Shown: positions 13,527 to 20,416 of the stretch, in pieces
How the letters are laid out: each line of letters starts with the position of its first letter
Position numbering within the stretch: the stretch's first letter is position 1
Virus record (IMG/VR): IMGVR_UViG_3300050821_007239
Location: 1-26,196 of that record
Strand: one strand, 5' to 3'
From: a virus
DNA length: 26,196 nt
Notes under the pieces: generated by a model
The model's database searches: none
Told to the model about the DNA's origin: nothing
Seen by the model: the letters and a program-made list of their open reading frames with translations, nothing else
Program-made: the position numbers and the translations under genes

Positions 13527-14120
13527 CTAGTTGATCCCGTAGACGTTGAACGTCGAGCACGTGATCGAACTGGTCGCGCTGGTGGAGGCGTTCGTCCACG
13601 TCGCGGCCATCTCCAGGTAGTAGGCGCTTTCCGTCGACAGCGACACCGCGGTGGTGGAGCCCACCGACACGATCTGCGGTGCCAGGGCCGAGGTGTTGAC
13701 GGCGGTGGCGAACTGGGCGATGCCCATCACCAGCCACGTCCCCGAGGATCCGGTGGCGGTGCAGACGATGTCTGCCTCGTACGTCCACCACCAGGCTGTC
13801 GCCGAAGCGATGGAGATCGTGGAGGGGCCGAGCGGGCCGAGTGCGGTGCCGGAGGTGCCTTGTGTGGCGTCGGCGTAGACGCCGAGCGCGGCGAGGGTCT
13901 GCGGGGTGGCCGTGGTGGAGAAGACCCCCCGTGCGGTGACCCGGATGCCCTTGGTGGTCCCGGCGCCGGGGGTGAAGAAGTTCGCCGGCAGGTAGGCGGC
14001 GCCGCCGGGGGTCTTGGAGATGACCGTGGACGTGCCCGCGGAGGCGTTGCCCAGCAGTGGGGTGCCCGCCCCGGACTGGACGTTGATCGTCTCGTACCAG
14101 GTGCCGGAAAGACCGGACAC
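13527..14120 (-). CDS. Beta-rich virion protein (197 aa)
   Basis: Unknown family. GTG at 14120 follows GGAGGTG with a short spacer, a strong start. The protein is Thr/Ser/Ala/Gly-rich with alternating strands: GTWYETINVQSGAGTPLLGN, GIRVTARGVFSTTATPQT, WWWTYEADIVCTATGSSGTW, AYYLEMAATWTNASTSATSS. Stretches of this kind resemble jelly-roll capsid-decoration or tail-surface proteins of actinophages. It lies between two other beta-rich proteins, with a 32-base gap to the next gene, and probably belongs to the same virion-surface set. No catalytic residues are apparent. Confidence 0.65.
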   Translation of the reverse strand: MSGLSGTWYETINVQSGAGTPLLGNASAGTSTVISKTPGGAAYLPANFFTPGAGTTKGIRVTARGVFSTTATPQTLAALGVYADATQGTSGTALGPLGPSTISIASATAWWWTYEADIVCTATGSSGTWLVMGIAQFATAVNTSALAPQIVSVGSTTAVSLSTESAYYLEMAATWTNASTSATSSITCSTFNVYGIN

Positions 14121-14165
14121 GCCGCACCTCCGGCAATCGCACTAGAATGGCTGAAGGTAAGGCGG

Positions 14166-14828
14166 TCAGTTGAAGGAAACACTCACGGTCGAGGTCAGTG
14201 AGTCGTTTGTATTCAATGGCAGGCCGCTAAACGTCGCGTGTACGAAGATTGTCGCGTTCGCGGTGGCCCCGCCGGCGGCGTTTCCCAAGGTCACGATGTC
14301 GCCGGCACTGATGGTGCTGATGGCGGAACTGCCGTTCTGGGCTCTAGTCACAGTGAGACTTGTGGTGCCCGTCCCGGCGGTTACCTTAAGAACTTCGGTG
14401 TCCACTTGGACAAAGGTGTTGTTCGCCGGGGTATAGGACGCCGCAACGTTCATCGAGGTATTGGAGGACGACCCGATGACCGTGCCGGCGCCGGACGCGA
14501 CCGTGGTGGCGAACGGCTTGGTCGCCGAGTCGGACAGGAGTACCTCGGCGATCGTCTGGCCGCTCAGCGAGGTGATGGTCCCGGCGACCTGGTAGGTGTC
14601 GTTGGTGTAGGTGGTGGTCTGCTGCGAGGACGTGCCGGCGACGCGGGACTCGGCGGACTCGTCGAACGCGGCCACGTCCGTCTTCGCCGCCGTGTACGGG
14701 GACCCGGTGCCGACCCCGCCGATGCCCCAGCCGAGATTCTTCGGCTCGGCCTGCGTCGGCGTGGAGCCGATCATCCGGCCGGCAACCACACCGTCCCCCG
14801 TGCGGGTAACCACCACGGTGTTTGTCAC
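14166..14828 (-). CDS. Beta-rich virion protein (220 aa)
   Basis: Unknown function, probably structural. GTG at 14828 overlaps the TGA of the preceding gene (GTGA) and follows a GGGGGG run at five bases. The N-terminal part (NTVVVTRTGDGVVAGRMIG, then NLGWGIGGVGTGSPYTAAKT) is followed by a Ser/Thr-rich beta segment and a repeating strand pattern (VDTEVLKVTAGTGTTSLTV, TISAGDIVTLGNAAGG). The VLKVT...LTVTRAQNGS phrase resembles a motif seen in small capsid- or tail-associated proteins of phages; I cannot name the family securely. Confidence 0.65.
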   Translation of the reverse strand: MTNTVVVTRTGDGVVAGRMIGSTPTQAEPKNLGWGIGGVGTGSPYTAAKTDVAAFDESAESRVAGTSSQQTTTYTNDTYQVAGTITSLSGQTIAEVLLSDSATKPFATTVASGAGTVIGSSSNTSMNVAASYTPANNTFVQVDTEVLKVTAGTGTTSLTVTRAQNGSSAISTISAGDIVTLGNAAGGATANATIFVHATFSGLPLNTNDSLTSTVSVSFN

Positions 14829-15097
14829 TGTGACCCCCCGGTGAGGTAACGTGCCGCGATTCTGGCCCGGCGCGCGGCGAGACGCTGGCCCACGGCCCAC
14901 CAGCCGAGGCGCTTGAACGGGTTGCGGTGGGCGTAGGACTGCACCCCGAGGTCGTGGGTCACGGGGGGATCTGTCAGTCCGCATCCGGCGCAGGGCTTGC
15001 CGGTCTCCCGCGGGTGCTGGCAGTTCACGCACGCCCGGACGATCACATGTGTCACCGTGGCCTTGGTGACCGTGCGCGCGAACAATGGCTCGCTCAC
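14825..15097 (-). CDS. Small zinc-ribbon protein (90 aa)
   Basis: Unknown role. GTG at 15097 overlaps the preceding TGA, and its own TGA overlaps the next GTG, so it is locked into a translationally coupled set. The centre holds CVNCQHPRETGKPCAGCG, a CxxC-x10-CxxC zinc ribbon. The C-terminus is basic and helical (PFKRLGWWAVGQRLAARRAR), suited to nucleic-acid or membrane-surface binding. It is the only non-beta protein in the run from 15489 to 11683. Confidence 0.65.
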   Translation of the reverse strand: MSEPLFARTVTKATVTHVIVRACVNCQHPRETGKPCAGCGLTDPPVTHDLGVQSYAHRNPFKRLGWWAVGQRLAARRARIAARYLTGGSQ

Positions 15098-15489
15098 GGC
15101 TGCGGATTGCCTTCCACGATCAGCAGGCCTGTGGCCCAGCAGAAGGCGGTGCTTCCGCCGGGGCTCTCCCACAAGGCGTGGTAGTACGTCCCAGGCGTCA
15201 GGCTCGCCGTCGCCGCCGGGTACATGTTCAAGAGCACTGACGACGCCGATGAGCTGCTGGTCACGGTGAGCACCCCGGCGGTGCTGGGCGTCGTGGTGAT
15301 GTCGATCATTGGCGGCACGGTCACGTCGGTGGCACTGGGCCGGGCCACATACTCCCAGCCGGTCGCGCCGCCGATCGGGTACGGGGTCGCGCCGCCCGGC
15401 GCGGTGGTGGTGAACTCGAACAGCCATTGCTGCAGCGACCCGGCGGCCATCCTCAGGGTCCAGGGGTTCACTGAGGAGGAGTTGGTCAC
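15094..15489 (-). CDS. Beta-sandwich protein, virion-associated (131 aa)
   Basis: Not assigned to a family. GTG at 15489 follows GGGAGG at about eight bases. The protein is all-beta: MAAGSLQQWLFEFTTTAPGG, GWEYVARPSATDVTVPP, VLTVTSSSSASSVLLNMYP, SLTPGTYYHALWESPGG. The closing pattern LTPGTYYHALW is typical of Ig-like or BppU-like N-terminal domains of phage baseplate and fibre proteins, where a TPGTYxxxL strand is common. It begins the coupled run 15489-14166. Confidence 0.65.
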   Translation of the reverse strand: MTNSSSVNPWTLRMAAGSLQQWLFEFTTTAPGGATPYPIGGATGWEYVARPSATDVTVPPMIDITTTPSTAGVLTVTSSSSASSVLLNMYPAATASLTPGTYYHALWESPGGSTAFCWATGLLIVEGNPQP

Positions 15490-15609
15490 CGGCGTTTCCT
15501 CCCTGGCGGTGGAGACGCGGTGCTATCGTCGGGGGGCAAGCGCTCTTGGGGGCCGCGGCCTCCGGACCGCCGGCGCGGTGTGACCGTGGAACCGTCGCCG
15601 CGCCTTAAC

Positions 15610-15639
15610 GGGGGGCACGGTCTAGCGGGCGTGCCCCCC
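15610..15639. terminator. GC hairpin between divergent genes
   Basis: Ten perfect pairs (15610-15619 with 15630-15639) close a ten-base loop. It lies in the 173-base gap between the divergent starts at 15489 (minus) and 15663 (plus). There is no U-tract on either strand, so it may be a transcriptional insulator or operator rather than a terminator. Confidence 0.4.
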
Positions 15640-15650
15640 GCCTTGCGGGT

Positions 15651-15656
15651 TAAGCT
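15651..15656 (+). promoter_or_regulatory. -10-like box for leaderless gene at 15663
   Basis: TAAGCT ends six bases before the ATG and no Shine-Dalgarno sequence is present. No clear -35 box is visible. Confidence 0.4.
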
Positions 15657-15662
15657 GCGCGT

Positions 15663-15902
15663 ATGACACAGGTGGCCGCCATAAGCCCCGGGCAGGTGGA
15701 GAGCCTGAACGAGCAGATCAGCCGGCTTGACCCCGGAGAACCGTACATGGCGGTGCTGGTGGACGGCCAGGCCTATGTGCGCAGCACAAGAGGACAACCG
15801 GATACTCTTATCCGGTTGTGGCACAAGGAGCCCGCAATGATGATCCCTGACTCTGCGGGCTACCGGCCGCAGACGCGCGGAATGGATATCGCGGACCTCT
15901 GA
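15663..15902 (+). CDS. Hypothetical cargo protein (79 aa)
   Basis: Not recognised. Plus-strand gene inserted among minus-strand structural genes. Strands and a short helix are visible (SPGQVESLNEQISRL, YMAVLVDGQAYVRST, DTLIRLWHKEPAMMI) with no cysteine or membrane span. It has a leaderless-type start. The TGA overlaps the ATG of a second tiny gene (TGATG), supporting both as real. Confidence 0.6.
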   Translation: MTQVAAISPGQVESLNEQISRLDPGEPYMAVLVDGQAYVRSTRGQPDTLIRLWHKEPAMMIPDSAGYRPQTRGMDIADL

Positions 15903-15997
15903 TGGCCGTACTGCTCTGGGCCCTGCGGATTCTGAATGTGGCCATCGTGGCTCTTGGCGTCCTGTGGGCGTACAGCGTGGCCCGGCGTTCGCCTTAG
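15902..15997 (+). CDS. Single-span membrane peptide (31 aa)
   Basis: The ATG at 15902 shares its A with the stop of the preceding gene (TGATG coupling), and the TAG at 15995-15997 ends four bases into the convergent glycosidase gene. The peptide (MAVLLWALRILNVAIVALGV followed by LWAYSVARRSP) is one hydrophobic helix with a basic C-terminal tail, consistent with an inner-membrane peptide with its tail in the cytoplasm. It could be a lysis, superinfection-exclusion or toxin-like peptide; nothing decides between these. Confidence 0.5.
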   Translation: MAVLLWALRILNVAIVALGVLWAYSVARRSP

Positions 15998-16887
15998 GCG
16001 AGGGCCGCGACCGTGTCATACATCTGCCCGTACAGGTCCAGCCACGCCGCCGGCTCGGTCGCTGCCGCATACCCGGTGTAGGCGGGGTTGGCGCCTTTGC
16101 CGCCGTTCCACGCGCACACCAGCGGCGGGGTTTTCCCGGCGGCGACGCGGGCCTGCAGCCAGTCCAGGGCGTAGGTGAAGAATTCGGTGCCCTGTGCGAC
16201 GGTGGTTGTCTGCTGGTCGGCGCCGATCTCGTCCACGCAGAACGGCTTGCCGATCGAGTCGGCGTAGGCGGCGAGCTTGTCGAGGCGGGAGGAGTAGCCG
16301 TAGTAGCCGTCGGCGTAGAACTCCTGGCCGAGCATGTCGGTCAGGTCATCGGGGGTGTTCGGCGGCACCGGCGTCCACGAGACGTGGGCGTCTTTTTTGT
16401 ACACCTCGTAGTCGGTGAAGTCGACCACGTGCGGGTAGCCGTGTTTGCGGACGATCGGCACCAGCGGGGCGAGCCAGGTGAAGTAGTCCGCGGCCGTCGC
16501 AAATTTCGACGTCGGGTTGTGCGCGAGGGTGATCCACATTTTCAGGCCTGCGGCGGCACATGTGGCCAGGAAGGTGTCCAGCTGGGCTGGCGTGGCGGGT
16601 TCCATGTCGACCAGGGCGGCCCGGCAGGCGGCGGGATACCCGTTCAGCACCGACGCCTGGTAGGTGGTGAACGAGCTCATCAGGAACGTGTGCTGCAGTG
16701 GCAGCGGCCGGGCGGACAGTTTGCAGAACTGGGTGACCGTGGGGTCGTTCCACGGGACTTGCCGTAGCGCGGTGCCAACGTTGGGGGTGGCGACCTGGAA
16801 TGGCGCCGTGCCGGTGGCGGTGGCGCCGGAGGCAGCTTTGACGGTGGCGGTGCCGGCCGACGGCCAGGTGCTGATGCCCGCGGTCAC
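15994..16887 (-). CDS. Glycoside-hydrolase-like virion enzyme, TIM-barrel type (297 aa)
   Basis: Predicted to cut host surface or extracellular polysaccharide during adsorption. GTG at 16887 overlaps the stop of the Ig-like gene. Residues ~1-40 are beta-rich and may complete an Ig-like domain. From ~45 a barrel pattern appears: YPAACRAALVDMEPATPAQL, AAAGLKMWITLAHNP, YPHVVDFTDYEVYKKD, MLGQEFYADGYYGY, GKPFCVDEIGADQ, PLVCAWNGGKGANP. E220 in FCVDEIGA at the end of a strand is a good candidate nucleophile, and E161 in DFTDYEVY a candidate acid/base. I cannot assign a GH family number. It ends by overlapping the tail of the plus-strand membrane peptide. Confidence 0.7.
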   Translation of the reverse strand: MTAGISTWPSAGTATVKAASGATATGTAPFQVATPNVGTALRQVPWNDPTVTQFCKLSARPLPLQHTFLMSSFTTYQASVLNGYPAACRAALVDMEPATPAQLDTFLATCAAAGLKMWITLAHNPTSKFATAADYFTWLAPLVPIVRKHGYPHVVDFTDYEVYKKDAHVSWTPVPPNTPDDLTDMLGQEFYADGYYGYSSRLDKLAAYADSIGKPFCVDEIGADQQTTTVAQGTEFFTYALDWLQARVAAGKTPPLVCAWNGGKGANPAYTGYAAATEPAAWLDLYGQMYDTVAALA

Positions 16888-17177
16888 GCTGTGGCCGTCC
16901 AGGTGGCGACGCCGGAGACGTCCGATACCAGGGTCCAGGTGCGGTTCCCGGTATCGGTGAACGCGGACGCCTTGGTTGGGTCGGGTTCGCTGATCTGGAA
17001 CTGGGCGGTGCCTTCGGCCTCCTGGCCGGTGGCCTGGTCGGTGACTTCGCCGGTGCCGGTGAAGGAGATCACCGAGGCGCCGGGGGCGTAGGTGACCGTG
17101 GCGGTGATCTTCGCGCCCGGCGGGTAACTTTTCTGGTCGTAGGTGACCGCGGTGACGACAGGGGGGCTGCCGGCCAT
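16884..17177 (-). CDS. Ig-like domain protein (97 aa)
   Basis: A single bacterial Ig-like beta sandwich: VVTAVTYDQKSYPPGAKITA, VISFTGTGEVTDQATGQEA, NRTWTLVSDVSGVATWTATA. Such domains decorate virions and bind carbohydrates weakly. The ATG at 17177 follows GGAGA at four bases. Its TGA overlaps the GTG of the glycosidase, whose N-terminus looks like a continuation of an Ig-like fold. The two may act together or derive from one protein. No slippery sequence for a -1 frameshift fusion was seen at the junction. Confidence 0.7.
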   Translation of the reverse strand: MAGSPPVVTAVTYDQKSYPPGAKITATVTYAPGASVISFTGTGEVTDQATGQEAEGTAQFQISEPDPTKASAFTDTGNRTWTLVSDVSGVATWTATA

Positions 17178-17236
17178 GGTGTCTCCAAGATGGGCGAGAT
17201 GGACTTCGGGTCACCCACTAGTCAGGGGTTCGCGGC

Positions 17237-17272
17237 GGGAGCCTCCAGGCATGGACATCCCTGGGGGCTTCC
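17237..17272. terminator. Hairpin in the intergenic gap before the Ig-like gene
   Basis: Thirteen pairs including two G-U wobbles (17237-17249 with 17260-17272) close a ten-base loop. It lies in the 175-base gap between the divergent starts at 17177 and 17353. On the minus strand it would fall between the HAD gene and the Ig-like gene. There is no U-tract. Confidence 0.4.
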
Positions 17273-17352
17273 GCTCATTTCAGGGCCGTGTCCCTGACCG
17301 GTGAGGGCAGAACCTCGGCCGCCTGATTGGCAGGCCAGTTACGCTTATCGGC

Positions 17353-17574
17353 ATGCCACGCCGTTACACCCCTGCGGACGGCCTGATCGCTAGGGCGGGC
17401 CGGGCGCATGAGGATCCGAAAAAAATGACCGAGGCGGCGAACCGGGGTCGTCGCGCCAAGTTCACCGCCGAGGCGCTGCGGCGCAATCCTGACCTTTCAC
17501 CCGAAGAGGCTGAGCGCGCCGGCGCCCTGCTCCTGCGGGCCGAGATGGCACGACTGCGAAAGTTGAGACGCTAA
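17353..17574 (+). CDS. Small basic cargo protein (73 aa)
   Basis: Unknown. Basic and helical throughout (TEAANRGRRAKFTAEALRRN, DLSPEEAERAGALLLRAEMA, RLRKLRR), which suits nucleic-acid binding. No Shine-Dalgarno sequence; TACGCT (17340-17345) lies seven bases before the ATG, again a leaderless arrangement. The stop overlaps the convergent HAD gene by four bases. A single-gene insertion on the strand opposite to its neighbours. Confidence 0.6.
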   Translation: MPRRYTPADGLIARAGRAHEDPKKMTEAANRGRRAKFTAEALRRNPDLSPEEAERAGALLLRAEMARLRKLRR

Positions 17575-18341
17575 GGCTGCGGGCCCAGCGCCAGCCAGTA
17601 GCGGGCGGAGTCCCAGGTGGCGAACTCGCGGACGTGATCGCGGGCCAGGGTGGGCGTGTAGGGCCGCTCGGGGGTCCAGACACTGATGCCGGGCCGGGCG
17701 ACGGTAATCTGGACGGCAGGGTTATCGTCCAGGAGCACGGCGGCGTTATCTGACCCGAAGCAGCCGGCGAGATAAGCCGGTTTGTTTCCGTGCCCGACCG
17801 CGTGCACCTCGATCGCGGGTCCGCCCCAGTCCGCCAGCCAGTCTGCGGTGGCGGCCTGGACCGACGGGTCCCGTTCGGTGACCACTTGGCAGGGGAAGCC
17901 GGCGTCGTAGGCGTCGCGGAGGGTGTCGAGGGCGTGGAAGTCCGGGGCGAATGATGCCAGGAACGCCGGCTCGGACAGCAGCCCGGACACCCATCCTGCC
18001 TGCTGCTGCGGCAGCCGGGCGGTAATGAACGTGCCGGGGAAGAATGTCTGCGACAGTGGGGCGTAGGAGGTGCCGAACCGGGCGTTCAGTGCCCCGCAGA
18101 GGGCTTCGGCGGTGAAGGACAGGATGCCGTCGCAGTCCCAGATGAGCGCCGGGTGGCCGGTGAGCGCGTCCTCGCCGGGCGGGCAGCCGCCGTGCACCGC
18201 GGCGGCGAGGGTGCGCGGAATGTTCCACGCGGCCTCAGCGGCTGGCAGCCCGGATGCGGCGGCGGCGCGCTGCAGCCGCGGCAGGGCGATGTGATCGGGG
18301 TTGCCGTGGCGGTCCAGGGGCCGGAGGCATCCGCAATCCAA
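17571..18341 (-). CDS. HAD-superfamily phosphatase with an N-terminal Cys motif (256 aa)
   Basis: Predicted hydrolase of a phosphorylated small molecule, possibly a 5'-nucleotidase-like enzyme. The HAD motifs are all visible: IWDCDGIL with D69 (nucleophile) and D71, VVTERDPS with T155, HGNKPAYL with K187, and LLDDNPAV with D205/D206. The N-terminus reads CGCLRPLDRHGNPDHI, a Cys/His motif common in small actinophage proteins. The start is taken as TTG at 18341, with GGGGAGG 11 bases upstream. No ATG or GTG exists in this frame after the preceding stop; translation may start slightly upstream at a rare codon, because LDC at the start looks like the second half of a CLDCGC motif. It follows the 73-residue gene by 55 bases. 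Confidence 0.75.
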   Translation of the reverse strand: MDCGCLRPLDRHGNPDHIALPRLQRAAAASGLPAAEAAWNIPRTLAAAVHGGCPPGEDALTGHPALIWDCDGILSFTAEALCGALNARFGTSYAPLSQTFFPGTFITARLPQQQAGWVSGLLSEPAFLASFAPDFHALDTLRDAYDAGFPCQVVTERDPSVQAATADWLADWGGPAIEVHAVGHGNKPAYLAGCFGSDNAAVLLDDNPAVQITVARPGISVWTPERPYTPTLARDHVREFATWDSARYWLALGPQP

Positions 18342-18396
18342 ACAGATAGCGGCCTCCCCGGCGGGATCAGTGGTGCCTCGATCCCCGCCATGACGG

Positions 18397-18618
18397 TCAC
18401 CGGGCGCTCGCGTTCAGGACGGCCCGCAGCGCGACCACGTCGGGGAGTGGCAGGTTGTTTTTTGCGCCGAGATCCCGCAGTTTGGCGCAGAACGCTTCCA
18501 CGTCCGCGAGAGTCGCGCAGGGCCGCAGCCCGTCGATGCGCTGTGCCCGGGGGCCGCTGATCGCACAGGTGACCGTGATCGTGTGCGCTTCCTCAACCCG
18601 CGGCCCATGGGCGCTCAC
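18397..18618 (-). CDS. Small hypothetical protein after the MuF-like gene (73 aa)
   Basis: Unknown. GTG at 18618 overlaps the MuF-like stop (GTGA), which fixes the start. A beta strand (AHTITVTCAISGPRAQRIDG) is followed by helices (ATLADVEAFCAKLRDLGAKN, DVVALRAVLNAS). Small alpha/beta proteins here may be accessory head or connector proteins, but there is no direct evidence. Codon bias and coupling support a real gene. Confidence 0.6.
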   Translation of the reverse strand: MSAHGPRVEEAHTITVTCAISGPRAQRIDGLRPCATLADVEAFCAKLRDLGAKNNLPLPDVVALRAVLNASAR

Positions 18619-19472
18619 GCCGCCAGTTGCCGCGCTGCGGGCGCGGCCGCCGGTACGAGACTGCACCTGCAGCGAGGATGAGCTAGCGGCGTTTTGTCCC
18701 CCGACGGGAACTTCTGCCCTAGTCTGACTGGGCTTGCTGCCTGATTTGCCTTGCACCGGGCACACACCCTGCCGTCGTTCCTTGTCTGCCACCGGACCCA
18801 TTTGACGCCTGCGAGCTTGTACACCCAGTACGCCGCCCGGCCAGATGCCCACGTGGTCTCGGACTGGGTGACCAGCAGCGCGCTGATCAGGGAGCCGAGA
18901 ATCGCGCGGATCTGCTCCGCCAGCTCGTCGGCGGAGATGCCGCTGTCGAGCGCCGCAGTCAGGACGCGTTCCAGCCGGGACAGCCGGGTTTCCAGGATGC
19001 CGTCGATCCGGGAGCGGGCCTCGGCCAGCAGGTCCGCGAGGCCCTGCTGGGTGCCGCGGATCTCCCCGATGCCCAGGACGGTGATCGCGCTGGCCCAGCC
19101 TAGGCCCCATGCCGCACCCCACAAGGCGGTGAGCAGGCCCAGCAGGATCGCGGTGATGGCTGCGGCGACGCCCTGGGCGGCGAGGAACCGCCGGGCGGCG
19201 GTCTGCGGCGGCTGCGCGGGCTGCTGCTGTGATTGCTGCTGTGCGATGGCCCGGCGCCGCTTGCGGCGTTTGCGGCGGGCCTTCGCCACCTCACCGGGGG
19301 CGCTGGCGGGGATGGTGACGTCGGTGCCGTGCAAGGCCAGCCATGCGGCGGCGAGCCGGCCCGCGTTCACCGAGGCGGCGAGCTGGCGGGACAGCGACTG
19401 GGCGTATTCGGCGGCGAGTTGGGAGTCGGTGTACCAGCCGGGCCATGCTTGCTTGGCGACGGCGCGCGTCAT
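18615..19472 (-). CDS. MuF-type minor head protein (285 aa)
   Basis: Head morphogenesis protein that usually binds the portal and is carried in the capsid. The C-terminal region has the MuF signature: TTWASGRAAYWVYKLAG, WVRWQTRNDGRVCARCKANQ, LGQKFPSGDKTPLAHPRCRC, with Cys/His residues (C237, C240, H265, C268, C270) in the usual positions. A hydrophobic stretch at ~98-133 (FLAAQGVAAAITAILLGLLT) could touch membrane during DNA entry, which is less common. The ATG at 19472 follows GGAGG at four bases; an in-frame TTG 66 bases upstream has no ribosome binding site. Normally the MuF gene follows the portal directly; here a two-gene plus-strand cassette separates them. Confidence 0.83.
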   Translation of the reverse strand: MTRAVAKQAWPGWYTDSQLAAEYAQSLSRQLAASVNAGRLAAAWLALHGTDVTIPASAPGEVAKARRKRRKRRRAIAQQQSQQQPAQPPQTAARRFLAAQGVAAAITAILLGLLTALWGAAWGLGWASAITVLGIGEIRGTQQGLADLLAEARSRIDGILETRLSRLERVLTAALDSGISADELAEQIRAILGSLISALLVTQSETTWASGRAAYWVYKLAGVKWVRWQTRNDGRVCARCKANQAASPVRLGQKFPSGDKTPLAHPRCRCSLVPAAAPAARQLAA

Positions 19473-19501
19473 GCCGCCTCCATGCGCGGGAACCAACTCT
19501 G

Positions 19502-19507
19502 TACGAT
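19502..19507 (+). promoter_or_regulatory. -10-like box of the RNase H cassette
   Basis: TACGAT lies 49 bases before the ATG at 19557, giving a short leader rather than a leaderless start. No clear -35 box is seen. It falls within the upstream region of the divergent MuF-like gene. Confidence 0.35.
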
Positions 19508-19556
19508 GCCAGGAGGCCACCGCAGGCGTCTTTGCCAAAGGTCAAGGTGACGTGAA

Positions 19557-19763
19557 ATGACCCATCTCGTGAGCCCGTTCCACGCTCACCAGCATGAACC
19601 CGTCGGCGTGGACAATGAGATGGTCAAAACGACCGACTCGGACGGCAGCGTCACCGAGGCCCCGGTTACTTACGTTCTGCGCCGCTGCAAGTGCGGGGAC
19701 GTGGAAACCGGGGAGCTGGACGGCACCTGGACCCTCGCGCAGATCCGGCCTCCCGGCCGGTGA
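19557..19763 (+). CDS. Small Cys/His protein preceding the RNase H-like gene (68 aa)
   Basis: Not recognised. The sequence has HAHQHEPVGVD near the N-terminus and VTYVLRRCKCGDVETGELDG near the C-terminus, so His/Cys could form one zinc ribbon; the fold is mostly beta. AAGGTGA about seven bases before the ATG is a weak ribosome binding site. The TGA overlaps the GTG of the RNase H-like gene, so both are translated from one message. Confidence 0.62.
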   Translation: MTHLVSPFHAHQHEPVGVDNEMVKTTDSDGSVTEAPVTYVLRRCKCGDVETGELDGTWTLAQIRPPGR

Positions 19764-20416
19764 GTGCATCCCGGACACTTCTCGGTACCGCCCAGCAGGC
19801 CGAGCCTGTTCCTGGCCGGCCGTTAATGGCGGCGACCGACGCCAGTGTGAGGGGCCGTTCCGCCGGGATGGGGTTTGTGCGCACCGACGGGCGGTGGGGC
19901 GTCGCCCGGCGGGACTACTTCACCAGGATCACTTCGGCTCACACTGAACTGCTCGCTGTCGCCCTGCTCCTGGAGCGGGACCACGCCAGTCCCCCGCCGG
20001 CCGTGGTGTTTCTTGACAGCCAGCACGCCTGGCTTTACCTGACCGCCTGGCAAAGGGGTGAGACACGGCGAATGCCGGATGGCGTCACCCGGATGCCACG
20101 GGAATGGCATGCCGCGAAGCAGCCACGGGTGCCCACCCTCGTGCGCTTGGCTGCACGCGTCGCCACCTTGGCCGACGTCCGTTTCGAGTGGGTGCGTGGC
20201 CATGCGGGGCATCCGCTCAATGAAGCCGCCGACCGGCTTGCCTCGCTCGCGCTGAAAAACACGAGCAACCCGGCCGCCCGGCTGCGTGCCGGGCAAGTGA
20301 CAGCGGCGTTCCTGGCCCACTGGAACAGCATCCCGGCTAGTGGTGGCTTGCCTTCAGCCGTTCCCACTCGCCCAAAGCCCGGCGGGCGGCCTGCTGCACC
20401 TCGGGTGTCGTCTTGA
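19760..20416 (+). CDS. RNase H-like nuclease (218 aa)
   Basis: Predicted to cut RNA in RNA-DNA hybrids or act as a related nuclease. GTG at 19760 overlaps the preceding stop. RNase HI landmarks: MAATDASVRGRSAGMGFV with D27, HTELLAVALLLE with E63, VVFLDSQHAW with D86, and FEWVRGHAGHPLNEAADRLA with H148/H151 and D158. All four acidic residues of the active site are therefore present. About 40 C-terminal residues past the fold are Pro/Arg-rich. The last 80 bases lie antisense to the 3' end of the portal gene. It sits as cargo between portal and MuF-like genes, so it is probably not part of the virion. It may help phage DNA replication or clear R-loops, which is inference. Confidence 0.75.
   Translation: MSASRTLLGTAQQAEPVPGRPLMAATDASVRGRSAGMGFVRTDGRWGVARRDYFTRITSAHTELLAVALLLERDHASPPPAVVFLDSQHAWLYLTAWQRGETRRMPDGVTRMPREWHAAKQPRVPTLVRLAARVATLADVRFEWVRGHAGHPLNEAADRLASLALKNTSNPAARLRAGQVTAAFLAHWNSIPASGGLPSAVPTRPKPGGRPAAPRVSS

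Noticed and set aside
16878-16895. -1 frameshift fusing the Ig-like protein to the glycosidase
   Set aside because: No X XXY YYZ slippery site at the overlap; a simple GTGA stop-start coupling, as at many other junctions here, explains it.
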